From: Sphingobacterium corticibacter
GTDB lineage: Bacteria > Bacteroidota > Bacteroidia > Sphingobacteriales > Sphingobacteriaceae
Direction of reading: 5' to 3'
Assembly: GCF_003076635.1 (NCBI RefSeq)
Contig: NZ_QDKG01000004.1
Location: 248,001-312,000 of the forward strand
DNA: 64,000 bases
How positions within the stretch are numbered: position 1 is the stretch's first letter; every line of letters starts with the position of its first letter. Under the pieces are notes generated by a model, which was given only the letters and a program-made list of their open reading frames with translations, had not been told where the DNA came from and searched no databases. The position numbers and the translations under genes were made by a program. Below are positions 38,623-47,465 of this stretch, one piece after another.

Positions 38623-38955
38623 ATGAAGCCTTCGTCTTCCAAAAATCATACCACTAGCAAGATCGTCGCAAAGTCAATATTACGATTATTTTTTGTTTTG
38701 TTTGTGATGTTACTGGCTTTTTATGTCACGCAGGATGCCAGCAAACTGAGTGGCATCAACTTATATTTTACAAATAAGTGGGTACTACTTTTCCCGATCA
38801 CGCTCTTCTTACTGTACGTAACACTCTTGATCCTCGTATTAAAAAATAAGTACGAACGCGAAGAGTACAATTGGTTGATGTCGTTGAGTGGTGGTTTCTT
38901 AATAGCGTATACACTACTCCTATTTGCACGGATTTATCCATTGGTTTTTGGATAG
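38623..38955 (+). CDS. Small three-helix membrane protein, unknown function
   Basis: This 110-residue protein begins MKPSSSKNHTTSKIVAKS, a basic cytoplasmic head. Three hydrophobic helices follow (LRLFFVLFVMLLAFYV, VLLFPITLFLLYVTLLILVL and LSGGFLIAYTLLLFARIYPLVF). I do not recognise the family. Support comes from a good promoter and a coherent membrane topology. The open frame extends upstream to 38383, but that part is antisense to the lipoprotein gene. Confidence 0.7.
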   Translation: MKPSSSKNHTTSKIVAKSILRLFFVLFVMLLAFYVTQDASKLSGINLYFTNKWVLLFPITLFLLYVTLLILVLKNKYEREEYNWLMSLSGGFLIAYTLLLFARIYPLVFG

Positions 38956-39021
38956 TATACCGCACAGTAGCATATCAATTAGATTCCTCATCTTTACGCG
39001 ACGTAAAATAAAAAATAGAAA

Positions 39022-39732
39022 ATGGCAAATATCATTATTACTGGAGCAAGTAGCGGCGTAGGCTTTGAAGCCGTCTTGGATCTTACCGCAAAAAAGGAAA
39101 ATAAGGTCATTGCCTTGGCAAGATCTGCTGATAAACTGCGGAAATTACATGAAATTGCGACTTCACTCAATCCCGATGGTGGCACCTTGTATCCTGCGCA
39201 ATTTGATATTGTCAATGACAACTACGCGGATTCTCTTGTCCCTTTTATAGCATCTAAATTTGAGCAAGTGGATATCTTGATCAATAATGCTGGTGTATTG
39301 ATTAATAAACCTTTTTTGGAAACTTCTGCGCAAGATTTTGCGCAGGTGCTACAGACTAATTTACTAGGACATAGCCAGATGATTCAGCACATCGTTCCGA
39401 TGATGAAACCCGGCGCGCATATCGTGAATATTGGTAGCATGGGTGGCGTGCAAGGTTCATCTAAATTCCCCGGTTTAGCGGCTTATTCGGCCAGTAAAGG
39501 TGCTTTGGCCATCTTGACAGAATGCTTGGCAGAAGAATTCAAACCTTTAGGCATTTCGGTGAATTGCTTGGCGCTAGGCTCTTCCCAAACAGAAATGTTT
39601 GAGCAGGCGTTTCCTGGTGTTCAAGCCGGTACGCTCGCTTTCGAAATGGGCAGGTATATCGCAGAATTTGCGCAAACAGGCCATAAGTATTTTAACGGAA
39701 AAGTTTTGCCTGTGGCCAATACAACGCCTTAA
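39022..39732 (+). CDS. SDR-family NAD(P)-dependent oxidoreductase
   Basis: The 236-residue classical short-chain dehydrogenase has the cofactor motif TGASSGVGFEA (residues 7-17), the structural NNAG, a serine in NIGSMGGVQG, and the catalytic YSASKGA. Substrate unknown. The stop codon lies in the loop of a 7-bp hairpin (39722-39740). It is convergent with the hydrolase gene, leaving 18 bp. Confidence 0.9.
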   Translation: MANIIITGASSGVGFEAVLDLTAKKENKVIALARSADKLRKLHEIATSLNPDGGTLYPAQFDIVNDNYADSLVPFIASKFEQVDILINNAGVLINKPFLETSAQDFAQVLQTNLLGHSQMIQHIVPMMKPGAHIVNIGSMGGVQGSSKFPGLAAYSASKGALAILTECLAEEFKPLGISVNCLALGSSQTEMFEQAFPGVQAGTLAFEMGRYIAEFAQTGHKYFNGKVLPVANTTP

Positions 39733-39740
39733 AGGCGTTG
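39722..39740. terminator. Small hairpin around the SDR stop codon
   Basis: CAACGCC and GGCGTTG form a perfect 7-bp stem; the 5-nt loop TTAAA contains the stop codon of the SDR gene. It sits between convergent genes. T-tracts are poor. Confidence 0.45.
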
Positions 39741-39750
39741 CTTCCGTTTG

Positions 39751-41103
39751 TTACAGCCCTTTAATCCAATCGGCAATATCTTTCAAGAGTGTTGGATCGA
39801 TGGTCGTCTCAATCGTATAATATTCTTGTAAACCACCGGTTTTAGCCGGCTGTAGCAGATGATTCAAGTTTGCGTACGTTTTAATTCTGCTTTGGGGATT
39901 ACCCGCCAGATTGGCGACGAGCGATTCCTGATTTTCTTTGGCAGGCACCTGAACATCTTTCTCGCCAAATGCGGCGTAGAGCGGAATGTTGATCTTTTGA
40001 ATAAATGGCACGGGATCTATGCGCATAAAATAGCGATAAGGCTCCAACAACATGACTTGCAGCTCCTTTCGAAGCGTACCCGAAGCCCCACCTACCGATT
40101 TCATGTTTTCCAACAGCTGAGTCATTGCCTTGGGCGCAGGTAAGTCACTTTTGACTACTTCAAAATTCTTGCGATTGATTGGACGCACCTTGGCCAATTG
40201 CTTCTCGCTCATCCCCTGACTTTTACCCACATGATATAATTGCAATACCATCAACGAATCTATCGGCAAAGATGGGCCAGCCAGCGACACGATAAATTTG
40301 AGATCGGGCGCATGCTGACCTGCGAGCAGAAGCGAGATCAATCCGCCTTCGCTATGTCCAATCATGCCTACTCGTGTGGAATCTACGGTGGCTTGCGCTT
40401 TAAGAAATCGTAACCCAGCTAGTGCATCGCGACTAAAATCACCAATATTGCTTTGCAAAAAATTTCCAGTCGATTGTGCTACGCCGCGATCATCGTACCG
40501 CAACACGACAACACCTTGACGTGTTAGATAATCAGCCAATACCTCAAACGGTTTGTGCCCTTCTAGTTCAGAATTACGGTTTTGCGGACCTGAGCCACTG
40601 ACTAAAATCAAAGCGGGATATTTTCCCGGCGCTTTAGGTTGCGTCAACGTACCGGCCAAAGTAACCTCACTCGCTGTATTCTCGAAGGTCACTTCTTTAA
40701 CATTATATGGAAATGGTGCTACTGGTTCTTGTGGTCGTTTTACGGTTTGTGTGCTATCGTATCTTCCCAAACGTAAAGGTGCTGTGTAATTTCCTTGACG
40801 AAAAGTACCTTCTACATGTTCACCATCGGCGCTGATGCGCCCTTTATAAGACATACCCAATGCCGCTGATTGGAGATGAATAGAATCGCCTGCCACTTCA
40901 ATGACATTTAATTTAAAATCCAAACGTGTTTGTGATGGACTACGCATAGTGCCCGTCCACGTATCTCCTTTTTGTAGTGAAAAGTGAAGTGGCAATGAGC
41001 CTGTGGGCACGGCCAAATCACCTTTCCAAGCACCTTCAAAAGACTGCGAGACACCTCGGCAGGAATAAAACAATGTCAATAATATTATAAAAGCAATTCT
41101 CAT
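39751..41103 (-). CDS. Exported alpha/beta hydrolase
   Basis: The 450-residue protein has an N-terminal hydrophobic signal (MRIAFIILLTLFYSCRGVSQ). An N-terminal beta domain (about 25-125) is followed by an alpha/beta-hydrolase domain with VLVSGSGPQNRN-like and GHSEGGLISLL motifs; the Ser in GHSEGG is the nucleophile. FGEKDVQVPAKENQ probably carries the acid Asp, and NLNHLLQ the His. It resembles the alpha/beta-hydrolase 'family with DUF3887-type N-domain' seen in Bacteroidetes. The substrate may be an ester or peptide. It is the last gene of a four-gene minus-strand cluster, 5 bp after the YIP1-like gene. Confidence 0.85.
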   Translation of the reverse strand: MRIAFIILLTLFYSCRGVSQSFEGAWKGDLAVPTGSLPLHFSLQKGDTWTGTMRSPSQTRLDFKLNVIEVAGDSIHLQSAALGMSYKGRISADGEHVEGTFRQGNYTAPLRLGRYDSTQTVKRPQEPVAPFPYNVKEVTFENTASEVTLAGTLTQPKAPGKYPALILVSGSGPQNRNSELEGHKPFEVLADYLTRQGVVVLRYDDRGVAQSTGNFLQSNIGDFSRDALAGLRFLKAQATVDSTRVGMIGHSEGGLISLLLAGQHAPDLKFIVSLAGPSLPIDSLMVLQLYHVGKSQGMSEKQLAKVRPINRKNFEVVKSDLPAPKAMTQLLENMKSVGGASGTLRKELQVMLLEPYRYFMRIDPVPFIQKINIPLYAAFGEKDVQVPAKENQESLVANLAGNPQSRIKTYANLNHLLQPAKTGGLQEYYTIETTIDPTLLKDIADWIKGL

Positions 41104-41108
41104 GTTAT

Positions 41109-41705
41109 CTATTTAAGGTATGGTCCCCACAGGTGCAAAAGCGTATCGGCCAACAATGTCACTAATACAATCCAGACTGCGTGAACCTTTTTCTTCGAAT
41201 TCATGGCTATCTTCATGCCAACTACGAGTAAATAGAAAAAATAGATAAGCATGGCTAATCCAACAAGGCCTGCACTAACGATAATAAAAAGATCAAAAGG
41301 AGCGACTGTTTTCAGCATCATATCTCCTGATTCGATGGCTGCAAGGATATGCTCGCTCTTAGATCGCGAATAGGGATTCATCAGCAAAAAACCAGTCACA
41401 TAATTGACCACTTGTGCCAGCATGACTACTACGAGTACATCTTGCCAGCGCACCTTGTTGTAAAGCACTTTGGCCATGAGCCACAATAGTGCAGCAGGAA
41501 ATAGAATATTGATGGCTACATTGACAAAACCTGCGTACCAAGAAATCTCACAGGTCAGGTGTTGCTGAAATACACCATCAGGCACATAGCGAAACAGATA
41601 TACTTGTAAAGAAGCCCAAACATAGGCGACTAAACCAATTCGAAGCATCATCCGATCGGATAGATTAGCAAAAGGATTTATGAAGACTTGGCTAAAGCTG
41701 CTCAT
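41109..41705 (-). CDS. YIP1-like multi-pass membrane protein
   Basis: The 198-residue protein starts SQVFINPFANLSDR and then has about five hydrophobic helices (for example LRIGLVAYVWASLQVYLF, FDLFIIVSAGLVGLAMLIYFFYLLVV, AVWIVLVTLLADTLLHL). This is the layout of YIP1-domain proteins. Function unknown. Its first codons overlap the end of the preceding gene by 14 bp, so translation is probably coupled. Confidence 0.65.
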   Translation of the reverse strand: MSSFSQVFINPFANLSDRMMLRIGLVAYVWASLQVYLFRYVPDGVFQQHLTCEISWYAGFVNVAINILFPAALLWLMAKVLYNKVRWQDVLVVVMLAQVVNYVTGFLLMNPYSRSKSEHILAAIESGDMMLKTVAPFDLFIIVSAGLVGLAMLIYFFYLLVVGMKIAMNSKKKVHAVWIVLVTLLADTLLHLWGPYLK

Positions 41706-42159
41706 GCTTGATTTGATCTAAAAATTGTTGAACTTCTTCTGGTTTTTGCGTACCGACTAATATCTTGCTGCCATCCTTAAAATGGATTTGGAAACCATAC
41801 TTTCCTTTCACCGTATACGCCGTACCTTTAGGCCCTATCCGATAGCCCCAGCCACCGTAATCGAGCAAACTGTATTTCTGAATTTGTACATCTTCGATTT
41901 TGTCCCAAGCCCACATCTTCCGCCATAGAAAAGGTTTGAAGTCTACCATTATCCCCGTGCTGTCGACGGAAGTATGCAACCGTATGAAAGTGAAAAAGGC
42001 GATAATCAAGACGAGGATAGATATACCAATGATCTTATCTGACTCCCACTCATTATCTCTGATCGCACCATAAATTCCCAATGCGATAAAAAGTAGAAAT
42101 ACCACGATAAGCCACCGTGACCAAAAACTTTGCGTCTCCACATAGGTCTTATTTTTCAT
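41692..42159 (-). CDS. Membrane protein with PH-like domain, unknown function
   Basis: This 155-residue protein has two helices (WLIVVFLLFIALGIYGAI and IIGISILVLIIAFFTFI). A cytoplasmic beta-rich domain follows (RLHTSVDSTGIMVDFKPFLWRK to the end). The segments WRKMWAWDKIEDVQI and FQIHFKDGSKILVGTQKPEEV look like bacterial PH-like (YdbT/DUF304-type) folds. It overlaps the downstream YIP1-like gene by 14 bp and follows the DUF2089 gene by 32 bp. Confidence 0.65.
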   Translation of the reverse strand: MKNKTYVETQSFWSRWLIVVFLLFIALGIYGAIRDNEWESDKIIGISILVLIIAFFTFIRLHTSVDSTGIMVDFKPFLWRKMWAWDKIEDVQIQKYSLLDYGGWGYRIGPKGTAYTVKGKYGFQIHFKDGSKILVGTQKPEEVQQFLDQIKHEQL

Positions 42160-42191
42160 ATTATATAGGTTTTAAAAGTATACGGATTAAA

Positions 42192-42464
42192 TCATTTACT
42201 CTTTTTATTACTCTTTAGCTTTGTGATCAGGTCGTCCAGTTTATTTCGGACGGTTGGATAACTTTTTCCCATCTGGCTGGCCATTTCTTTCAGGCTACCA
42301 GAGTTTTCCAAAAAACGGATCACAAACTCCTGCTCCTCTCGATCCAATAACATCAGCGGAGGCAAATCATACGTGCCACTCACCGCGGTACCGCAGGCAA
42401 GGCATTCCAACTTGGCGACGCGCAAATCCGCATCGCAACTGGGACAAATAGTGGGTAGCTTCAT
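42192..42464 (-). CDS. DUF2089-like zinc-ribbon/HTH protein
   Basis: The 90-residue protein begins MKLPTICPSCDADLRVAKLE and has a zinc ribbon (CPSC, then CLACG). A helix-turn-helix region follows (SLKEMASQMGKSYPTVRNKLDDLITKL), as in DUF2089 proteins, so it may be a transcription factor. It heads the cluster with the PH-like, YIP1-like and hydrolase genes and may control it. The start at 42464 excludes a hydrophobic AT-rich extension that is probably non-coding. A TATTTTTG box on the minus strand at 42509-42516 may be its promoter. Confidence 0.8.
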   Translation of the reverse strand: MKLPTICPSCDADLRVAKLECLACGTAVSGTYDLPPLMLLDREEQEFVIRFLENSGSLKEMASQMGKSYPTVRNKLDDLITKLKSNKKSK

Positions 42465-42561
42465 TTCAAATATTAACTTTATTAAATATAATATAAATAT
42501 TATTAAAACAAAAATAAACATTATCAAATTCATGGATGAAAATTAGGTATTGGACATTTTG

Positions 42562-42569
42562 TATCTTTG
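42562..42569 (+). promoter_or_regulatory. Promoter -7 box of plsC
   Basis: TATCTTTG is a perfect -7 box 15 bp before the ATG at 42585. The upstream box is weak. Confidence 0.55.
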
Positions 42570-42584
42570 CAAGTAGTTTAAATT

Positions 42585-43322
42585 ATGAGAAAAATTATCG
42601 GTTATTTGCTATCACCGCTCTTCTACGCCGCTTTTGGGGTGCTGATCGTGATCTTTCATCCTATTCAGTGGCTTTGTTTGAAATTAGGTGGTTATCGCGC
42701 GCACAAATGGAGTGTAGATATGCTGAACGCTGGCTTGGTGTCGTGCAATTATTTACTATTCAACCGAGTACAATTTATTGATAATAAGCAATTGCCCACT
42801 GGCAAACCGATTGTGTTCGTTGCGAACCACCAGAGTATGTACGATATACCACCGCTTATCTTCTTTCTACGCCGCTTTCACGGAAAGTTTATCTCTAAGC
42901 TAGAACTGGCTAATGCGGGTATTCCTAGCATTTCATTTAATCTGAAACATGGTGGTGCAGCCAACATTGACCGCAAAGACCCTAAGCAATCTATTGCTGA
43001 GATACTGAAGCTAGCTCAGCATATGCATAACCAAAAATGGTCTGCATTCATTTTCCCAGAAGGCACGCGCACGAAAACTGGTCAGATGAAGGCCTTTTCT
43101 GTAGGCGGTATTGCCACACTATTAAAGAAAAATCCAGACGCGCTCGTAGTTCCTATCGCGATAAAAGGCTCATACAAGATGGTACAATGGGGTATGTTTC
43201 CACTTAGACCATTTACGCCGATGTCGTGGGAAGTATTGGCTCCTATAGAAAAAGGAGATTTGCTATTGGATGAAATTGTATTGGCCGCGGAGAACGCGAT
43301 TCGCGCCAAGGTAGAAGCATAA
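42585..43322 (+). CDS. plsC: 1-acyl-sn-glycerol-3-phosphate acyltransferase
   Basis: The 245-residue membrane-associated enzyme makes phosphatidic acid from lysophosphatidic acid. The catalytic HX4D motif is in NHQSMYD, the glycerol-phosphate site in FPEGTRT, and the third block in VVPIAIKGSY. The N-terminal hydrophobic helix (IGYLLSPLFYAAFGVLIVIF) anchors it. It is convergent with the glycosyltransferase gene, with only 2 bp between stops. Confidence 0.93.
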   Translation: MRKIIGYLLSPLFYAAFGVLIVIFHPIQWLCLKLGGYRAHKWSVDMLNAGLVSCNYLLFNRVQFIDNKQLPTGKPIVFVANHQSMYDIPPLIFFLRRFHGKFISKLELANAGIPSISFNLKHGGAANIDRKDPKQSIAEILKLAQHMHNQKWSAFIFPEGTRTKTGQMKAFSVGGIATLLKKNPDALVVPIAIKGSYKMVQWGMFPLRPFTPMSWEVLAPIEKGDLLLDEIVLAAENAIRAKVEA

Positions 43323-43324
43323 CC

Positions 43325-44458
43325 TTATTTGACGGTCCGACCTTTCCAGTCGTATTTACCCATATTACCAGCTACACCGATGTATACGAGGTACAAGGCG
43401 TGTGCAAAGGACAAGAAAGGTAGATAGCGCAATAACTCCGTACGACGCACAAATTGGGTAATAGGCAGCAGAAATATAAATTCAACGGCTACTTTCAGCC
43501 CGACGCAGAGGGCAAAAACCCAATCAAAAACGGGTAGCATATAAAAGAAATGCACCGTGCCCCATAAAAGAGCCAAGTTGAAGAGCCAAATAACAACACC
43601 AAGTGCTACAATGCGTTTATCTTTATATTTGGTACTCTTGGACGCCCAACGTTTACGTTGACTGATAAAAGAGGCCAATGTTGGTTTTGCCTCGGTGTAG
43701 ACGATCGCTTCTTCCGATCGACAAAAGCCAATATGGTGAGCTGCCTCTTCCGACACTTTGTGCAACAATAATTCATCATCGCCGGAGGCCAAATCATCAA
43801 TTCCTTTGAAGCCACCTACGCGATAGAAAGTTTCTTTGCGATACGCTAAATTCGCACCATTACAAGTTGTCGGAACGCCATTGCCAATTCCTGAAGCTCC
43901 TAATCCGATCAGATAAAGAAACTCTAATGTTTGCAATCGTTCAAATAATGATTTCTCTTCGTGATAAGCTACCGGAGAAGATACCATTTCAAAACCGCCA
44001 TGCTCCATATAATCGACCACGGTTTTAACCCAATTAGCTCCCATTCGACAATCGGCATCGGTAGTCATGATGATATCTCCAGATGACATATCAATAGCTT
44101 TGGCAATCGCCAACTTCTTATACGAGTTAAGCTTATCGCCTTCATCCAATTGGAGCAGACGCACTCCTTGATTTTGGTAGCTCCTGACAATTTCTGCCGT
44201 AAGATCGGTAGAGTGATCATCTATCACAATTACTTCTAAGAATTCTTTCGGATACGATTGCGCAACCAAACAATCCAATGTGCGACCAATATTGTCTTCC
44301 TCATTACGAGCGGCAATAAGTACAGATACCTTTTTCAAGGATGTTTCTATAGTACGTGCGATGGATAAGCCTGTACGATACCAGCCAAAACGCATGTATA
44401 GCACCAATCCTACATAGACCAGCGTAGCAACCAATAAGCAACTATTAAGACTTTCCAT
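43325..44458 (-). CDS. Family 2 glycosyltransferase, membrane-bound
   Basis: The 377-residue protein has an N-terminal helix, then the GT-A domain. Seen are VSVLIAARNEEDNIGRTL (nucleotide binding), VIDDHS, TTDADC (DxD-like) and QRKRWASKS, the Q/RxxRW motif of processive-type GT2 enzymes. Two or three C-terminal helices follow. The start is ambiguous between 44458 and 44470; 44458 is preceded by GGAGG at short distance and overlaps the upstream gene by 14 bp. Together with the LPG-synthase-TM gene it may act in envelope glycolipid synthesis. Donor and acceptor unknown. Confidence 0.85.
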   Translation of the reverse strand: MESLNSCLLVATLVYVGLVLYMRFGWYRTGLSIARTIETSLKKVSVLIAARNEEDNIGRTLDCLVAQSYPKEFLEVIVIDDHSTDLTAEIVRSYQNQGVRLLQLDEGDKLNSYKKLAIAKAIDMSSGDIIMTTDADCRMGANWVKTVVDYMEHGGFEMVSSPVAYHEEKSLFERLQTLEFLYLIGLGASGIGNGVPTTCNGANLAYRKETFYRVGGFKGIDDLASGDDELLLHKVSEEAAHHIGFCRSEEAIVYTEAKPTLASFISQRKRWASKSTKYKDKRIVALGVVIWLFNLALLWGTVHFFYMLPVFDWVFALCVGLKVAVEFIFLLPITQFVRRTELLRYLPFLSFAHALYLVYIGVAGNMGKYDWKGRTVK

Positions 44459-45422
44459 TGCCTCCGACATAATTAACTTGAAACACAAAGAAAGTACCTA
44501 TAATAGCAGGCAAGATCAGATTGACAAACCATACAAAAGAAACAATAGCCATCACGGCAATCTCTTGTGTGGTGATATAAGCATATAAATTACTAGCTAC
44601 GAAGCTCCGCACACTAAAATCAAATAGATCGAGTGAGGGCACTGCAGCCTGTACAAAAAACAAAATAAAAATCATTAACACCATCGATAACAATGGTAGC
44701 TCGGGCAGGAAGAAAAGCATGAGCACCATATATTGAGACGTGAAGATAGCAAAGCGCGCAAAGGAAATCAATAATACATGACACAATTCTTTTGATGTGA
44801 AATCTTCTAAGATGCTAAAGAAAGGTTTGACCTTCGCGAGAAACTTTACTTTGCCCACTAGTGTATCTACCCAATGTACATTGAAATAGAGAATCAGGAA
44901 AGCACTGGCATAGATAATCGCGATCATCCAAACGGCCATCTTTACAAAAACAGGTGTTGGAAGAAATGTCTGCACGAACCAAGCAATACTCAACGCACCG
45001 AATACACTGGTCAAGACGAGTTGTGCAAATAGTCCTACACCCATCGCAACTGCCCCTGAAGCACGATTCTCAGGCTGCAATAAAAGCACACGCCCACCAT
45101 ATTCTCCAATGCGATTGGGTGTGAAAATTGCCCAGGTTAGTCCGCAAAAAACCGATCGAATCGCAGTCCACCAACCTAGCGGTTCGATCTTTTTGCTCAA
45201 ATGACGCCATTTTATGACTTCTAGAGACCAATTGGCAAACATCATCACGACCACTACACCCAAAATTAGCCAGATAGAAGACCCATCAAATTCGCTGATC
45301 AATGCGTTGAATTGCTTCAAGTTTTGCTGATGCGTGATTTTGCTGTATACAAACCAGGATGTCAGCGCCACGATGAGCACTTTGATGAAAATATTAAGAT
45401 ATGACTTCTGTACTTTGTTCAA
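44445..45422 (-). CDS. Lysylphosphatidylglycerol synthase TM-region family protein (UPF0104-like)
   Basis: The 325-residue protein has about seven to eight helices, and a conserved block with TWAIFTPNRIGEYGGRVLLL (NRxGExGGR is typical of this family). There is no aminoacyl-transfer domain, so it is not a full MprF enzyme. Stand-alone members are thought to be flippase-like or to serve neighbouring glycosyltransferases. It overlaps the GT2 gene by 14 bp, which supports a shared task. Confidence 0.85.
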   Translation of the reverse strand: MNKVQKSYLNIFIKVLIVALTSWFVYSKITHQQNLKQFNALISEFDGSSIWLILGVVVVMMFANWSLEVIKWRHLSKKIEPLGWWTAIRSVFCGLTWAIFTPNRIGEYGGRVLLLQPENRASGAVAMGVGLFAQLVLTSVFGALSIAWFVQTFLPTPVFVKMAVWMIAIIYASAFLILYFNVHWVDTLVGKVKFLAKVKPFFSILEDFTSKELCHVLLISFARFAIFTSQYMVLMLFFLPELPLLSMVLMIFILFFVQAAVPSLDLFDFSVRSFVASNLYAYITTQEIAVMAIVSFVWFVNLILPAIIGTFFVFQVNYVGGNGKS

Positions 45423-45571
45423 GAGAATTTTGAAAGCACAATGTTAAGAATTTTTTAAGACATAGTGAGGCAAACAGATCGGTAATTTGCCAGTGATTTT
45501 CAGCGTATCTACACGCAATAGCCAAGCAAACCGTCTTCCTGACTGTCCATAATATTTTGTAATATTGCTCC

Positions 45572-46138
45572 ATGCAAAGGGAGAAGGCGAAAGAGCGAAT
45601 TATACTGGGGATCGATCCGGGCACGGTTGTATTGGGTTACGGCGTCGTGAAGGAAGTCGGCAGCAAAATTACGCTGGTGAGTATGGGCGTTATCAAGATG
45701 GGACATCTGGACGATCACGCACTTAAATTGCAGCGTATCTTCAAAAAAACCACTTCGCTGATTGAGCAATACAAACCAGATTGCATGGCTTTAGAAGCGC
45801 CTTTCTATGGGAAAAATGTGCAGGTAATGCTAAAACTGGGACGTGCGCAAGGTGTGGCCATGGCGGCAGGACTGAACTACGATCTTCCGATCTTCGAATA
45901 TGCGCCTCGTAAAATAAAACAATCTGTCACCGGCAACGGGAACGCCACGAAAGAACAAGTTGCTGCCATGCTAAAGAGCCTATTGAAATTCGAAGAAAGT
46001 CCTGAATTTCTAGATGCGACGGATGGTTTGGCGGTTGCCGTATGTCATTCTTTTCAAAAGGTTGGTTCAGCGGGTAACAGCAAGAGCTATTCTGGCTGGG
46101 AATCTTTTGTAAAGGACAATAAATCTCGCGTGAAATAG
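45572..46138 (+). CDS. ruvC: Crossover junction endodeoxyribonuclease RuvC
   Basis: The 188-residue Holliday junction resolvase shows its acidic site: Asp15 (GIDPGT), Glu75 (ALEAPFYGKN), Asp148 and Asp151 (LDATDGLAVAVCH). It works with RuvAB, which are not adjacent. It begins MQREKAKERI, with a basic head slightly longer than in the E. coli protein. It is convergent with the unknown gene at 46143, leaving 4 bp. Confidence 0.95.
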   Translation: MQREKAKERIILGIDPGTVVLGYGVVKEVGSKITLVSMGVIKMGHLDDHALKLQRIFKKTTSLIEQYKPDCMALEAPFYGKNVQVMLKLGRAQGVAMAAGLNYDLPIFEYAPRKIKQSVTGNGNATKEQVAAMLKSLLKFEESPEFLDATDGLAVAVCHSFQKVGSAGNSKSYSGWESFVKDNKSRVK

Positions 46139-46142
46139 GAAT

Positions 46143-47183
46143 CTATAGCCTCACCTGTCGGATCACATTTTTCACATTTAACTCCACAATATCTATCATC
46201 GTCTTACATCGTTCGTACGCGCTGTTTTTATAGAATTCGGCATAGCCAGATTTGAGCTGTTCGATATTCTCCGGCGTAGATACCGGCTGCATGCGCGAGG
46301 CATCTCGCAGATCCTTGATGCGGTGGCGTTCGCTACGAACGCGATGCACGATGGACGAATGCTCTTCTTGCTGATATTGTAATACGGTTCGCTCTGTCAG
46401 ATATTCCATGGAGAGCTTCACATAAGGAAAGTTTTCCTTAAAGAATTGCGGCATGTACACTTTGGGATTGCCTTCGTAGAATTGTTGATCGAAGTCTATG
46501 GCCCTAATCCGGAATTGATAGTCGTCGAAATCGGGTGTAATCTGCATCACGAAATTGTAAGCTCGCATATCTCCCAACAACGATATAATACAGCGCTCGT
46601 TAAATTTTACGAACTCTTTGGCAATCCGAGTTTGGTTAAAGTCTTCGCGATGCATACTGGTTTTCGAAAACACATCTCCTGGGATGCCTACGATATGCTC
46701 TTCTACCAAGGTATCTCGATCATAAATGTAATTCACCTGATTGGGTGACACAATTTCTTCCAACTCCAATCCTAGTATGCGCGACGCATCTGCTTGCTTG
46801 ATGTAGAAATAGTCGTATACATCATTCAAGCGATTAATAATCCGTACCCGAAAAGGTTTGGTATTGCCAAAAGCACAATATTCAATTCTGTCTACAATTT
46901 TATGTTCTACGATCTTGGTATTGCCAGAAGCTTTCAGACTCGCATATACTACCTTCAGCTTGGCATGCAACTGCTCCAATGTATGCTGCGGATAGAGCGG
47001 CGATTCCCAATAGGTATCTTCTCCGTGTTTATCGTATACCGGCACAGATTCGTCAAATTCCAACAGATCGTTATAGCGTACGGGTAAGCGTGCATCGCGC
47101 TGATAAAATTTGAGGTACTTGGCTAATCCAGCATGTACCGGAAAACGTGGCTTCTTTCTAGAAATGGTTACATCATCTTGCAT
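46143..47183 (-). CDS. Conserved-looking protein of unknown function with kinase-like motifs
   Basis: This 346-residue cytosolic protein has no signal peptide or membrane helix. I do not recognise a named family. The middle part reads FVKFNERCIISLLGDMRAYN then, about 15 residues later, FRIRAIDFDQQFYEG. The spacing of GDxxxxN and IDFD resembles the catalytic and metal-binding loops of aminoglycoside-phosphotransferase or HipA-like kinases. However, the usual catalytic His/Asp context is altered and no clear nucleotide loop is seen upstream. The C-terminal 90 residues are helical and basic. It is convergent with ruvC. Confidence 0.7.
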   Translation of the reverse strand: MQDDVTISRKKPRFPVHAGLAKYLKFYQRDARLPVRYNDLLEFDESVPVYDKHGEDTYWESPLYPQHTLEQLHAKLKVVYASLKASGNTKIVEHKIVDRIEYCAFGNTKPFRVRIINRLNDVYDYFYIKQADASRILGLELEEIVSPNQVNYIYDRDTLVEEHIVGIPGDVFSKTSMHREDFNQTRIAKEFVKFNERCIISLLGDMRAYNFVMQITPDFDDYQFRIRAIDFDQQFYEGNPKVYMPQFFKENFPYVKLSMEYLTERTVLQYQQEEHSSIVHRVRSERHRIKDLRDASRMQPVSTPENIEQLKSGYAEFYKNSAYERCKTMIDIVELNVKNVIRQVRL

Positions 47184-47422
47184 CTGTCTTGATCTTGTTT
47201 TGAGTGCTGCAATATGCTCCTACATCGTTAGCAACTAGAAAGCCAGCCATTTATTAAATAATGCAGGAGATTATTTGCTGATACAAACTGTTCATGTAAT
47301 TATTGCAACCTCATAAATTTAAGCATTCTAAATGAGTCATGCATATACTACAAGTATGATAATATCACAAAAAACACCCCTCAATATTACAAACAAAACA
47401 TAATAATACCGTTAAATCTTAT

Positions 47423-47430
47423 TATTTTTG
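47423..47430 (+). promoter_or_regulatory. Promoter -7 box of the Lrp-family regulator
   Basis: TATTTTTG fits TAnnTTTG, 35 bp before the start codon. The preceding 282-bp spacer (47184-47465) is AT-rich and has no visible gene. Confidence 0.5.
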
Positions 47431-47465
47431 AAAAAGTTTAATCTACTGACTTAACTGAATTCTAT

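Noticed and set aside
42465..42533. Hydrophobic N-terminal extension of the DUF2089 protein
   Set aside because: The added residues are an AT-rich translated spacer; the zinc-ribbon start MKLPTICPSC is the family start, and a promoter box lies in the extension.
47184..47465. Possible small gene or RNA in the spacer before the Lrp regulator
   Set aside because: Only AT-rich sequence and one -7 box are seen; no hairpin with U-tract and no coding frame.
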